From: a virus
Virus record (IMG/VR): IMGVR_UViG_3300049629_000170
Coordinates: 1 to 61,757 of that record
Length of the DNA: 61,757 bases
Strand: one strand, 5' to 3'
The translations under genes were made by a program, and so were the position numbers. Positions 14,028 through 24,936 of this stretch are shown piece after piece. Positions within the stretch are counted from its first letter, which is position 1. Every line of letters starts with the position of its first letter. The notes beneath the pieces were generated by a model. It was not told where the DNA came from and searched no databases. It saw only the letters and a program-made list of their open reading frames with translations.

Positions 14028-17000
14028 ATGTCTAATGAGTTTAAAGTCAAAAACGGTCTTATAGTAATAGGAGAACTAACCACCTCAGGGACTATTACTA
14101 TTAATGGAGCTCTTGCAGCTACACAATCTTGGGTTACATCTCAAGCTTATCTAACCTCTTCTAGTTTAACTAGTTATGCTACACAGTCTTATGTGACTAG
14201 TGCCATAGCTTCTCTAGTAGACTCAGCTCCTGGAGCATTAGATACGCTTAGAGAACTAGCAACAGCTTTAGGCAATGATGCCAGCTTCTCAACAACTGTT
14301 ACAAACAGTATAGCCGCTAAGCTTCCACTAGCTGGAGGCACACTTACAGGAGCTTTAAGTGGAACAAGTGCTACATTCTCAAATAATGTATCGGTGCTTG
14401 GTCTTACTGTTAACAGTGTATCTACATTTTCAAGTCTTGCAACATTTAATGGTAATATTTCTTTAGGTGGAAATTCTACTTATTATTCAAATGGTACAGT
14501 AACATTAGGTGGTGCATTAACAGGAACATCTGCTACGTTTAGTGGAGATTTAAGAATTGCTGGTGTAGGAACAAAATTATATTTTGACACATTAAGTGTA
14601 CCAAATTCAATTTACCAATATGTAGAAAACAACTATGATTTACACTTTATAAATACAAGGGGAGATGGGGCAAAGTTTGTTTTAGGAAATAATATAATAT
14701 CGTTTGGAACAGTTTCCGCAGTAAGATTTTCTATTTCACAAGTCACAGGAGCAGCTACATTATCAAGTAGCTTAACAGTAGAAAGAATACAGATTAATAG
14801 TACAACTTATGAACCATTAGCAATAAATTCTTCTTATGGTCAAGTAGGATTAAAGTTTGGCCTTAATGGAAGTTACTTTGCCGCAATAGGTTCAGCAAAT
14901 AATGTAACAGGAGCTTATGCAGGTAGTGAGACTGATTTGGGTATTGGAACTTATGGTTCTGCAACAGCAAATATAACATTTGCAACAGGTACAGGACTTG
15001 GAAGAAGAATGACTATTACTGCTGCAGGTAATGTGGGTATTGGTACAACTAGTCCAGTAGTAAAACTACAAGTTGATGGAACAATAACATCAACAGGAAC
15101 TTTAACTGCTTACACTTCGGTACCCTCTATAAACATTGGTCACAATGGAGATTCTGCTTTTATAGCTTCTACTTCTGGTGGCGGAGCTAATACTCCGATA
15201 TCTTTTTCTGTTGGAAACAATGCTGAAAAAATGCGCATCACCTCTGGTGGTAACGTACTTATTGGTACTACTACAGATGTAGGGGCAAAGCTTTATGTAG
15301 ATGGAGGTATTCGGGCAAGTGGAGCTCTTCTCAGTGGGGGTCTTCTTGAATTTACAGGAGCATGGTCAGCAAGTCCTTACAATGGATCTGCTTGGGTTAG
15401 GCCACCTGCAGGCGTAGGAATATTCTTAGTTAACAATGCTATTACTAAATGGGCAGGATTTAAACCTAACGATGATTTTGTAGTTAATAGTGATAATCTT
15501 TTAGTTCAAGCTAGTACAGGTAATGTAGGTATTGGAACATCTAGTCCTAGTTATAAACTTGATGTACGTACTGACTCTCTTGGTTCAAATGCTATAGCGG
15601 TTAAACTTACCGATGGTTATCAAAGGGTTAAGATTAATAATTATGATTTACTAGGTTATTCTGAGGATTTATGGATGCTTGGTCAATCGGGTAGATCAGC
15701 TCTTCTTTTGTCAGATGACTGGAATTGGGATAGACAAGTAGCCCTTAATTACATTCCAGGATCTTCTGGAGCGGTTGGAGGTATACTTAGTATTGGTCAG
15801 TTGACAGATGCGAAAAACTCAGCAACATATACTCATGGTATTACTCGCTTTTTTACAAATGGACTTGAGAGATTGCGTATCAATTCTGCAGGTAATGTAG
15901 GAATAGGTACTACTAGTCCTACAGCTCCATTAGATACCAATGGTGTTAGAATTGGTAGAAACTGGGCAATTGCTGATCGTGCTAATATTAGATTAGATTC
16001 TAATGGAACAGCCATCCCAGCAGATATTTTATTCGGACATACATCAGCAGCTAATCAAATTAGTTGGGATGGTGTTTATTGGTCACTCTCATCTAGAGGT
16101 TCTAGTCTTAGCAATGCGTTTACTATCTGGAGAGGGGCAGGGAATCCTGGAGGGGCTGGAGAAGAAATTATTTTTACAATTTTACCAAATGGCAACGTAG
16201 GTATTGGAACTACAGATCCAACATCTCAAATGTCTGGTACATTTGGTATAGGAATATATAATGCTTTATACCCAGCCGTAGGATTTAAAAATAGTACTAC
16301 AGCTTGGTTATGGTATGGGCAGGATTCAACATTTAGAATGTGGAATGCAACATTCGGAGATATATTAACTGCAAATACAAGTGGTAATATTGGAATAGGT
16401 ACTGGTAGTCCTTCTACTAAACTGGATGTAAATGGTGTTATTACTGCTACTGGAGGCAATAGCACAAATTGGAACACCGCATACTCGTGGGGGAACCATG
16501 CTTCTGCGGGTTATCTTACTTCATATTCTGAGACCGATACTCTTGCAAGTGTAACAAATCGTGGAGAATCTACAACAGGTAGAATAAATGTAAGAGGACC
16601 AGGAAACCAAGGTGGAGGTAACATCATGATGGGTAATATTGGAGAGGGCACAAGTAAATGGTCTTATCTTACAAGTACTCATTATAATGCTAGTAGCCAA
16701 CCACAAGGATTTGCTTTGATTGGAGGATTAGCAACGTCTGGAGGTAATGCAGTAGTTATTGGTGGTAATATATATGAAACCAATCCTGCTACTGAAATTC
16801 AGTTTTGGACTCATGGTACTAATACTCATAACTTAGGTGGTACACAACGTGGAGTTATTAATTCATCAGGTAACTGGGGTATAGGAACTACTAATCCTGG
16901 TGATTATAAACTATATGTTAACGGAGGTCAATTTGGTACTTTATTAAGAGGAGGTGACTTAGGAACAGGCAGTGATGTTGTCAGAATGATAAAATCAGAT

Positions 17001-18545
17001 GGTTCTGCTGCTATGCTAGTTAGAGGAGATGGTAAAGTAGGTATTGGAACTTTATCCCCTTCAGAAGAGTTTCATGTATCAGGAAGAGCAATATTTGATG
17101 GAGGATCAGGTAACTCTTCTACAGATGCTGTAGTTTACATAACTAAGTCAAACAATAATGACTGGGGATTATATGTAAATGCCGCAGCTCTTGACTATGG
17201 TATGTACGCTAGAGTATCTTCTTCTGCAAACTATGCTTTAGCTATTCATAATGGAACTACTTGGACTACTAGAATTACTGGAGATGGTAGAATTTATTTA
17301 ACCGAGAAAGATACAATAGCTTCTTATGATACATGGCTTCGTTTAAATGAGTCTGGACATTATGGATCTGGTGTATTCACTCCAGGAGTAATGAGGGCTG
17401 ATGGAGGATTTAATGTAAGTGGAAGTACAGTATGGCACGCAGGTAATGATGGAAGTGGAAGTGGATTAGATGCTGATTTACTTGATGGACAAAATTCTAC
17501 TGAGTTTCTACGCTTACTATCTGGAGGTGCTGAAGCGAGTTTGGATAGTTATACAGACAATGGGATTAGATCAGTAAATTTTACTGGGCACTCTCAACAC
17601 CTGTTATCATGGAATGCTGGTGGTTCTACAGGAACAGTCCAACAATTGTTTCATTATGGTACACCTAATAACGGATGGAGAATTAGAAATAAAACTGATA
17701 ATACCTCTTGGAGTGATTGGGGATATGTTGTTATGGCTAGTTCTAATCAGGGACTTATCTCTGGAACTATTGCTACTCAGTCGTGGGTAGGGTCTCAGAG
17801 TTACGCTACTACATCTTATGTAACAACCCAAATCAATAACCTAATTAACGGAGCTCCAGGTGCTTTAGATACTCTTAATGAGTTAGCTACTGCTCTAGGT
17901 AATGACGCTTCATTCTCAACTACAGTAACTAATAGTATTGCAGGTAAGGTTTCTAAGGCTGGTGATACCATGACTAGTTCTGGTCAGCAGGTTTTAAATA
18001 TATTTCATGGAGCTGCAACTGGAGATTTCAACGATGCTCTTTTTGTAAAAAATACAGTATCTGCACAACAAGTTCAGATTGGTATGGCTACTACGGGCAG
18101 TGATGGAGATCATCACAGAGTATCTTTAAGAGCCTATAAAGGTGCTCAAGCATTAGAAGGAGTATTTGGTATTGCTTTACGCCAACCAGGTTCTGCGGCA
18201 CATACTCAAAGACTTACACTAGATTACTTAGGTAACTTAACTATTGGTGGATTCCTTACAGAATCGTCTTCATTTAAATTAAAAGAAAACGTAGAAACAA
18301 GTGAGGGAAATTTAGAAAAGGTAGTAAATTTGAGACCAGTCACTTACAATAAGATTGGGTCTCAGACTACAGAACTAGGTCTTATTGCAGAAGAAGTTGC
18401 TGAGGTGTACCCAGAATTTGTACAATATGATGAGAGTGGAGAACCTGTAGGGGTCAACTACTCACGCTTAACTGCTGCTCTTATAGGTGCAGTAAAAGAA
18501 TTAACTAATCAAGTCCAAGAATTAAACAAAAAGATAAATGGCTAA
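14028..18545 (+). CDS. Giant fibre with S74 chaperone domain, 1505 aa
   Basis: The start at 14028 (MSNEFKVKNGLIV) is chosen because the frame upstream only runs through the preceding gene. Many stalk repeats (NVGIGTTSPxxKLDVNG; two copies of APGALDTLxELATALGNDASFSTTVTNSI) form a long trimeric fibre. The last 95 residues are an intramolecular chaperone of the peptidase S74 type (ESSSFKLKENVET...LRPVTYNKIG...ELGLIAEEVAEVYPE), which folds the trimer and then cuts itself off at the serine in SSFK. It overlaps the next fibre gene by eight bases. Confidence 0.88.
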   Translation: MSNEFKVKNGLIVIGELTTSGTITINGALAATQSWVTSQAYLTSSSLTSYATQSYVTSAIASLVDSAPGALDTLRELATALGNDASFSTTVTNSIAAKLPLAGGTLTGALSGTSATFSNNVSVLGLTVNSVSTFSSLATFNGNISLGGNSTYYSNGTVTLGGALTGTSATFSGDLRIAGVGTKLYFDTLSVPNSIYQYVENNYDLHFINTRGDGAKFVLGNNIISFGTVSAVRFSISQVTGAATLSSSLTVERIQINSTTYEPLAINSSYGQVGLKFGLNGSYFAAIGSANNVTGAYAGSETDLGIGTYGSATANITFATGTGLGRRMTITAAGNVGIGTTSPVVKLQVDGTITSTGTLTAYTSVPSINIGHNGDSAFIASTSGGGANTPISFSVGNNAEKMRITSGGNVLIGTTTDVGAKLYVDGGIRASGALLSGGLLEFTGAWSASPYNGSAWVRPPAGVGIFLVNNAITKWAGFKPNDDFVVNSDNLLVQASTGNVGIGTSSPSYKLDVRTDSLGSNAIAVKLTDGYQRVKINNYDLLGYSEDLWMLGQSGRSALLLSDDWNWDRQVALNYIPGSSGAVGGILSIGQLTDAKNSATYTHGITRFFTNGLERLRINSAGNVGIGTTSPTAPLDTNGVRIGRNWAIADRANIRLDSNGTAIPADILFGHTSAANQISWDGVYWSLSSRGSSLSNAFTIWRGAGNPGGAGEEIIFTILPNGNVGIGTTDPTSQMSGTFGIGIYNALYPAVGFKNSTTAWLWYGQDSTFRMWNATFGDILTANTSGNIGIGTGSPSTKLDVNGVITATGGNSTNWNTAYSWGNHASAGYLTSYSETDTLASVTNRGESTTGRINVRGPGNQGGGNIMMGNIGEGTSKWSYLTSTHYNASSQPQGFALIGGLATSGGNAVVIGGNIYETNPATEIQFWTHGTNTHNLGGTQRGVINSSGNWGIGTTNPGDYKLYVNGGQFGTLLRGGDLGTGSDVVRMIKSDGSAAMLVRGDGKVGIGTLSPSEEFHVSGRAIFDGGSGNSSTDAVVYITKSNNNDWGLYVNAAALDYGMYARVSSSANYALAIHNGTTWTTRITGDGRIYLTEKDTIASYDTWLRLNESGHYGSGVFTPGVMRADGGFNVSGSTVWHAGNDGSGSGLDADLLDGQNSTEFLRLLSGGAEASLDSYTDNGIRSVNFTGHSQHLLSWNAGGSTGTVQQLFHYGTPNNGWRIRNKTDNTSWSDWGYVVMASSNQGLISGTIATQSWVGSQSYATTSYVTTQINNLINGAPGALDTLNELATALGNDASFSTTVTNSIAGKVSKAGDTMTSSGQQVLNIFHGAATGDFNDALFVKNTVSAQQVQIGMATTGSDGDHHRVSLRAYKGAQALEGVFGIALRQPGSAAHTQRLTLDYLGNLTIGGFLTESSSFKLKENVETSEGNLEKVVNLRPVTYNKIGSQTTELGLIAEEVAEVYPEFVQYDESGEPVGVNYSRLTAALIGAVKELTNQVQELNKKING

Positions 18546-21500
18546 TTTATTATCCAATACCACAATAGGCGGTTACCAGTCTATACACACAGGTAACATC
18601 GGGAGTTATGCTTTAACTAGTCTTCCGTCTCATAACCATGACGATAGGTATTTTACTGAAACTGAATCAGATGGAAGATATTTACGTACTGGTACTGATT
18701 CCGAACAAGAGGTTGGTTTAAGATATGCATCTTGGAATGATGGAGTCAGAAGAATGAATACTGACCCACGTTGGAATGAAAGCGGTTATGATGCTGATTT
18801 AGGATGTTTACATATATGGTCTTGGACTGCAGCTGGAGTAGCATATGGTCGTGCTGGTATTGCATTGTTTAGTGGAAGTGCTTATCAATATCTTACAACT
18901 AAATCTGGTCAAACTGGAATATTTGTTAACAATCAAGAAATTATTCATTCTGGTAACATTGGGTCTCAGTCAGTAAGTAATTCAAATTATATAAATTCAA
19001 CTAGAGACACTCCAGGTAGTGCATTACAATATTGGCAAGCACCTGGTCTTGGTATTGATGAGGCTCCTTCTGGAGATTGGCACAACACAATAAGAATGGG
19101 TCACGGCTCACCCTTATCTTATTATAGTAATACATTAGCTATTCGTATGACTGGTTCTGGTGTTGGCGATATATACACGCAAACTATTATGAACGGTAAT
19201 AGACAAGGTTGGAAAAAACATTGGAATGATGGTAACCACGGAAGTGGGTCAGGACTTGATGCTGACTTATTAGATGGTCAACAAGGTTCATATTACCAAC
19301 CTGCATCTTCAGCCATTACTACTTCTAATATTGGGTCTCAGAGTGTAAACTTTGCTAATAGTTCAACATCTGCGGCATACCTAAACTATACAGGAGTTGG
19401 TGGAACACAATTAAACGCAAACACATTTAGTTATGGTCGTGCATCAAACTATTATAGCACTGCTCAAATTTTAAATTCTCCAGAGAATGCATATGCATCA
19501 TTGTACAATTTTGGCGGTGATACTCCCAGTGCATTGTCTTTGCAGTTGTTTGCCTCTGTAAATCACAATGACACATCTTCAACGAGAAACTTGTGGTTTA
19601 GAGTTGGAAACAACTTAGGTTTTCAAAATGACTGGAAACAAATAATTCACTCTGGAAGCATAGGGTCTCAGAGCGTATCTTACGCTACTACTGCAGGTGC
19701 ATTGAGTTCAATGAACATTTCTCAGTTTACTAATAACAGTGGATATATTACAGGCTATACAGAAACAGATACTCTAGCAACAGTTACAGCTCGTGGAGCA
19801 ACTACGGGAACATTAATTACTCTTACTAAAAGCGATGTAGCACTCAAGGTTCAAGAAGATGGAACAAGTACAGCTTGGAGAGGAAGGCTTGGATCGTTTA
19901 ACTCTACAGCAGATAAGTCTTCATTCCTTGGTAACTATACAGGAAGACCCGGTGTTTTTGGTCACAATAACGCATTAACAGCGTGGGCAGAACTTTATGT
20001 TAATACATTAGGTATATATGGTCAAGGTGATTTGTATCTTTCTTGGTTCACTTATGTAAAAGGTAATGGTAATGATACTAATTATCCTATACTTCATTCA
20101 GGAAACTACAACTCATACGCCCCAACTTTAACAGGGGGTGGAGCATCAGGAACTTGGGGTATTAACGTAACAGGAACTGCAGCAAGAGCAACAAGAGCTA
20201 ATGGTAATTTTTATATAGATGATAACTATGGTAATAGTATAGTAGGATTATATAATTCTACGATTTTGCAGGGTGTGTTTGCAATGGGAGATTCTTATAA
20301 GTTAACTGCAGGCGGTGGAGCAGGAAATCTTTATGGTCTTGCTTGGTCACATCCTAATGCTGGAGGTGTAGCTTCAAACCTGAATACACACGGTCTTCTT
20401 GTGATGGAGAATGGTACATTCTTAGCAGCTATTTCTGGTTCAATTAGAGCAAGAGATGATATGCGTGCTCCTATCTTCTATGATTCTCAGGATACCAACT
20501 ACTATGTAGACCCTAACGGTTTATCTAGACTTGGTACAATGCAGATTGATAGAATTGGTGTTGGACAAGCTGTAGACAACGGGTATAGAATCATTACATC
20601 TGGAGACATCTACCTTAATGCTAATGGTAATGGATGGGCTGAAGGTGTATGGAAACAACGCAGAGGAGGTTCCACGTACTATGATGTAATTGACTCTGGA
20701 AACATCGGTAGTCAATCTGTAAACTATGCAACTACTGCAGGATCTGCTCCTAATGGAAGTAATATAAATCAGTTTTATAATGTAAACTCTGGGGATGGTA
20801 ATGGTTTAAGATTCTGGGGTGGAAGTGACTCATACAAAATAAGTATGGGTGTAGGTGCATTGTATCAATATGGTCCTGTTACTGATTACTCTATTAAGAT
20901 GCAGATGAATGACTCAAGTACCGACAGAGGATTTACTTGGGGAAGAATCAGCTATGCTCCTATTGCTGCGCTTAACTCTACTTCAGGCAATATGCAAATA
21001 GCTGGATCATTTACAACTACTAGTGTTAATGCACCAAGTGGATATGTAAGTAATGGTAATCCTTGGGGAACTGCAAACTCCGCTTACTTCCCTAACGGTA
21101 TTACAACTGCAGGTTCTGACAATTGGATTTATGGTCACACTTATGTAGGTAATGCTCCTAGCAATGGATCAGGTCATGAGTTTTGGGATACTGGTAAAGA
21201 ATACCATAGAAGCAATGAGGCTAGTTCTAGTCATGGTGCATCTGGTAGATGGATAACAAGACAATCAGCAAATGGTAACTATGCTCCATATAGTTTTGAA
21301 TCTGACTACGGAAACCACTCTTATGGAGTAGTAGCAAGATATCATATTTCAAACAATGGAGGAACAGATAGACCTTCTATTATGTTCAGCAATGGATATA
21401 GTAATACTCGATGGAATATAGGAAATTGTTATTATGATGATCAGTTCCGCATCACTCAAAATATGGGGTTAGCTCCAGATGGAAGTGATGGTACATGGGG

Positions 21501-24291
21501 AACTGAGAGACTTAGAATAGATACTTCTGGAAATACTTATGCAGCTATTGGTGGCACATTATATGCAAATGGTAATGCAGTAATTACATCAGCTAATATA
21601 GGTTCTCAAAGTGTATCCTATGCAAGTACTGCTGGAGCGTTAAGCTCAATGAATATCTCTCAGTTCAGTAACAACTCAGGTTATTTAACAGGAATAACAT
21701 CAGGACAAGTAACAGGTGCTCTAGGTTATACCCCATACAATTCTAGTAACCCTAGTGGTTATATCACATCTGGAGATACTGTTGCAGGATTAAATACTAC
21801 TTTCTTAGGAAATGCAACTAGTAATATCAGCAGTGGTTACACTAGAGTAATTAGGAATGAAAATGGTGCTGGAGGTGCTCCTAACTATGCGCCTATTTTA
21901 CACGTAGCAGCTTCTGACACTATGTGGCAGATAGCAGGTGCACACGCTGGTCAAACTACATTGGTATGGAGATCGGGTTATTCAGGAGCATGGAATACTC
22001 CTTGGTGGACTATTTATCATAGTGGTAACTTTACAGACAATTCATCAAATTGGAATACGGCTTATGGTTGGGGAAATCACGCATCTGCTGGATATTTAAC
22101 TTCTTTACCTTCTCATAATCACGATGACAGATATTACACAGAAACAGAATCTGATGGTAGATATATACAGTACGGAAGTATAACTAGTTCTTTTGGTCTT
22201 AATGATAATAAACTTTATCTAAGAACTAATGGTGACAATAACCATTACATATGGAATGCTGCTGATGACTGGGAAGAGATAGTAGCATATAGTGGAACAG
22301 GGTTAAGAATTGCTTCAAGTACAGGAGTAACTCTTGCAACATTTACCACTAGCGGTAACTCCATGAATATCACAGGTAATGCAGCAACAGCTACTGCATT
22401 AACCTCAATGAATATATCTCAATTCACAAATAATAGTGGATATATTACTGGTATTTCTTTTGCAAACGTTTCATCTAAGCCAACAACAATTAGTGGTTAT
22501 GGAATTACAGATGCAATTACAACTTCTAACATTGGAAGCCAATCTGTAACTAATTCAGCTCAACTTAATGGCTTAAGCAAAATACAACTTTGGAATAACA
22601 GTGGACAAGGGCATAGTACCTATCAAACATTTGGAGCAATTCCAAACTTTGGTGTTTGGTTTATGCAAAACTCTGCTGCTGCAGATACTCCACAAGCAGG
22701 TTCTCAGTACTATGTACAGACGCAAGGTTTAGGCAATGATTATGCATATGGTACTTATGGATTAATGACTGCTGTAGCAAGAGATCATGCTGTTAAATAT
22801 ACTTACTATAGAACTCAAGAAGGGGGAAGTTGGGGAAGTTGGGTAAAAGGAGCTGCTGGATATGCTGATACTGCAGGGAGTGTTGCTTGGACTAACGTAT
22901 CTAGCAGACCAACAAACTTATCACAGTTTACAAATGACCTAGGCAACTATGGAGGATTCTTAACTTCTATTACTGCACATAGTCACGCTATATCAGACGT
23001 AAGCGGATTACAGACTGCATTAGACGGAAAACAAGCATCTGGCTCTTACCTAACAACTTCTGGAAAAGCTGCGGACTCAGAACTTATTGATGGTATTGAC
23101 TCTTCTAGAATTATATATGGAGATGGATCACTTGGTAGCACTAATTATTCTGATATGAATAACACTGCACAAAAGTCTGGATTCTTCTTCTATAATCAAC
23201 CCACTGGAAATCCATTTGGAGATTGGACTCATTGGATTAACTGTATGGGTAACTCTTGGAATCCAAACTATGGGTTTCAATTAGCGCACGCATTCCATAG
23301 TAATAACTTTGCAGTTCGTGTAGTTGCTAATGGAGGATTCAGTTCTTGGAGAACTATTATTGATTCTGGAAATATTGGCAGTCAATCAGTTAGTTATGCT
23401 TCTACTGCAGGTAGTGCTACTAATGCTGGCCAACTAAATACATATGGATATCTTGTAGGGGATAACTGGGATACTTATTACACTAGTGGAAAACTAAGAG
23501 TTGCTTCAGCTGCCGGAGCTACAGGAACTGGTCGTCCTCCAAGTAGTGTACATAATTATGGTAGTTTGCTTTCTTATGGAATTTCAGGAGAAGATATGTT
23601 TCAAATGTATTTTCCTGACAATGCTGGAAATAGTATTGCTAACAGTAGAAAACTTCACTATAGAACTGGTCGTGGTACTTGGTGTGACTGGAGAACAGTT
23701 GTTGACATGGTGGGTGATACTTTAACTATTGTTGAAGGTGCTACTCCTAAAATTGTTGTCCGAGGATCAGTATCATATGGTCAACCAACATCAGCTTCTA
23801 TTGAATTAGTAGGTGATGCAGATGGCAACCAAACTCAGTCATACAGATGGATAAGTACTGCTCCTGATTGGGGTGGCCAAGAATTTAGACTAGAAAGAAA
23901 GGTTAATAACGCTTTTCAGCTTGTAGGAAGAGTTCCTAAAAACACCAATAACCTTGAGTGGCAAGGTACTATTGTACAAGGTTTATCTGACTCAAGAGTT
24001 AAGACTAATGTTGTTAGTATGACAGAGGGTCTTGACAAGATTGATCGGATTAGACCTGTAACATTTGATTGGGTACCTACTGAGAATGTATCTGATAGAG
24101 AAGGAGCAGACTTTGGTTTTATTGCTCAAGAACTTGAAGAGGTGTTGCCAGAAGTAGTACACACTAGGGGTGATGGATACAAAACAGTTATGTACGAAAA
24201 AGTAGTACCTGTATTAGTCCAAGCAATGAAAGAACAACAAACAATGATCGAGGCTTTAAGGGCTGAGATAGAACTATTAAAAAACAAGTAA
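18538..24291 (+). CDS. Giant fibre with S74 chaperone domain, 1917 aa
   Basis: The largest protein of the window. It is built from repeated units of the type SGNIGSQSVSYATTAGALSSMNISQFTNNSG and ETESDGRYLRTGT, with SGSGLDADLLDGQ motifs typical of long tail fibres. The C-terminal 100 residues form an S74 self-cleaving chaperone (LSDSRVKTNVVSMTEGLDKI, then DFGFIAQELEEVLPEVV and a final coiled coil). With the preceding fibre it probably makes up the main host-recognition apparatus. Confidence 0.88.
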   Translation: MANLLSNTTIGGYQSIHTGNIGSYALTSLPSHNHDDRYFTETESDGRYLRTGTDSEQEVGLRYASWNDGVRRMNTDPRWNESGYDADLGCLHIWSWTAAGVAYGRAGIALFSGSAYQYLTTKSGQTGIFVNNQEIIHSGNIGSQSVSNSNYINSTRDTPGSALQYWQAPGLGIDEAPSGDWHNTIRMGHGSPLSYYSNTLAIRMTGSGVGDIYTQTIMNGNRQGWKKHWNDGNHGSGSGLDADLLDGQQGSYYQPASSAITTSNIGSQSVNFANSSTSAAYLNYTGVGGTQLNANTFSYGRASNYYSTAQILNSPENAYASLYNFGGDTPSALSLQLFASVNHNDTSSTRNLWFRVGNNLGFQNDWKQIIHSGSIGSQSVSYATTAGALSSMNISQFTNNSGYITGYTETDTLATVTARGATTGTLITLTKSDVALKVQEDGTSTAWRGRLGSFNSTADKSSFLGNYTGRPGVFGHNNALTAWAELYVNTLGIYGQGDLYLSWFTYVKGNGNDTNYPILHSGNYNSYAPTLTGGGASGTWGINVTGTAARATRANGNFYIDDNYGNSIVGLYNSTILQGVFAMGDSYKLTAGGGAGNLYGLAWSHPNAGGVASNLNTHGLLVMENGTFLAAISGSIRARDDMRAPIFYDSQDTNYYVDPNGLSRLGTMQIDRIGVGQAVDNGYRIITSGDIYLNANGNGWAEGVWKQRRGGSTYYDVIDSGNIGSQSVNYATTAGSAPNGSNINQFYNVNSGDGNGLRFWGGSDSYKISMGVGALYQYGPVTDYSIKMQMNDSSTDRGFTWGRISYAPIAALNSTSGNMQIAGSFTTTSVNAPSGYVSNGNPWGTANSAYFPNGITTAGSDNWIYGHTYVGNAPSNGSGHEFWDTGKEYHRSNEASSSHGASGRWITRQSANGNYAPYSFESDYGNHSYGVVARYHISNNGGTDRPSIMFSNGYSNTRWNIGNCYYDDQFRITQNMGLAPDGSDGTWGTERLRIDTSGNTYAAIGGTLYANGNAVITSANIGSQSVSYASTAGALSSMNISQFSNNSGYLTGITSGQVTGALGYTPYNSSNPSGYITSGDTVAGLNTTFLGNATSNISSGYTRVIRNENGAGGAPNYAPILHVAASDTMWQIAGAHAGQTTLVWRSGYSGAWNTPWWTIYHSGNFTDNSSNWNTAYGWGNHASAGYLTSLPSHNHDDRYYTETESDGRYIQYGSITSSFGLNDNKLYLRTNGDNNHYIWNAADDWEEIVAYSGTGLRIASSTGVTLATFTTSGNSMNITGNAATATALTSMNISQFTNNSGYITGISFANVSSKPTTISGYGITDAITTSNIGSQSVTNSAQLNGLSKIQLWNNSGQGHSTYQTFGAIPNFGVWFMQNSAAADTPQAGSQYYVQTQGLGNDYAYGTYGLMTAVARDHAVKYTYYRTQEGGSWGSWVKGAAGYADTAGSVAWTNVSSRPTNLSQFTNDLGNYGGFLTSITAHSHAISDVSGLQTALDGKQASGSYLTTSGKAADSELIDGIDSSRIIYGDGSLGSTNYSDMNNTAQKSGFFFYNQPTGNPFGDWTHWINCMGNSWNPNYGFQLAHAFHSNNFAVRVVANGGFSSWRTIIDSGNIGSQSVSYASTAGSATNAGQLNTYGYLVGDNWDTYYTSGKLRVASAAGATGTGRPPSSVHNYGSLLSYGISGEDMFQMYFPDNAGNSIANSRKLHYRTGRGTWCDWRTVVDMVGDTLTIVEGATPKIVVRGSVSYGQPTSASIELVGDADGNQTQSYRWISTAPDWGGQEFRLERKVNNAFQLVGRVPKNTNNLEWQGTIVQGLSDSRVKTNVVSMTEGLDKIDRIRPVTFDWVPTENVSDREGADFGFIAQELEEVLPEVVHTRGDGYKTVMYEKVVPVLVQAMKEQQTMIEALRAEIELLKNK

Positions 24292-24292
24292 C

Positions 24293-24323
24293 TTGACAAA
24301 ATAAACTTTATTGAGTATATTTG
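24293..24323 (+). promoter_or_regulatory. Promoter of the second homing endonuclease
   Basis: TTGACA (24293-24298) and TATATTTG (24316-24323), with 20 bp from TTG to the box. The ATG at 24332 lies where transcription is expected to begin, so a nearly leaderless message is likely. Confidence 0.6.
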
Positions 24324-24331
24324 TTATGTAT

Positions 24332-24931
24332 ATGGCTTATGTCTACAGACATATTAGGTTAGATAAAAATGTACCTTTCTATATTGGTATAGGTACTGAC
24401 GAATTATTTGGTAGATCTAGAGAAAGATGTAGAAGAAGTAAGTTATGGAATAAAATTGCAGCAAAGACAGAACACAGAGTAGAGATTTTATTTGAAGACT
24501 TAACCTGGGAAGAAGCAAAGCAAAAAGAAATAGAATTTATTGCGTTGTATGGGAGATTGGATAAGGGATTAGGAACATTAGCCAACCTTACTGACGGGGG
24601 AGATGGAACACTTGGTGTAATTGTAAGTAAAGAAAAGAGAGAACTGTTTAGTAGAGTACATAGCGGAAAAGTAACTTCTTCTGAAGTAAGAGAGAAGATT
24701 AGTAATACTTTAAAATCAAAACCTAGGGATGAAGAGAAGATAGCAAAGTTTGTAGAAGGTTCTTTAAAGTATTCTCAGTCACAGAGAAAGAAGGTACTTT
24801 GTATAGACACTGGAATGGTTTTTGAGTCTGCAACAGCTGCCGCACTCTATTTTAATATAACTAGGACTGCCATTGTCCGACAAATAAATGGTAAAAGAAA
24901 GAATAAACACAATTTAAAATATACAAAATAA
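24332..24931 (+). CDS. GIY-YIG homing endonuclease
   Basis: The GIY-YIG box reads YVYRHIRLDKNVPFYIGIG (residues about 3-21), with R-S-R-E-R further on, and E in IEFIALYG. The second half has helices of the NUMOD3 type and a NUMOD1-like end (VLCIDTGMVFESATAAALYFN). The start at 24332 is preferred over 24326 or a TTG further upstream because those lie in or against the promoter box. It differs clearly from the enzyme at 13313, so the fibre region was invaded at least twice. Confidence 0.88.
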   Translation: MAYVYRHIRLDKNVPFYIGIGTDELFGRSRERCRRSKLWNKIAAKTEHRVEILFEDLTWEEAKQKEIEFIALYGRLDKGLGTLANLTDGGDGTLGVIVSKEKRELFSRVHSGKVTSSEVREKISNTLKSKPRDEEKIAKFVEGSLKYSQSQRKKVLCIDTGMVFESATAAALYFNITRTAIVRQINGKRKNKHNLKYTK

Positions 24932-24936
24932 TAATC

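Noticed and set aside
11700-17060. Many near-repeats of GTAGGTATTGGAACT in the fibre genes
   Set aside because: They encode the NVGIGTTSP stalk repeats in frame and are explained by protein repeats; not mobile elements or CRISPR.
8294-24291. Possible diversity-generating retroelement acting on fibre tips
   Set aside because: No reverse transcriptase and no template/variable repeat pair with A-biased changes was seen in the window.
24311-24331. TTG start for the second homing endonuclease
   Set aside because: It lies upstream of and within the -7 promoter box, so it would not be on the message.
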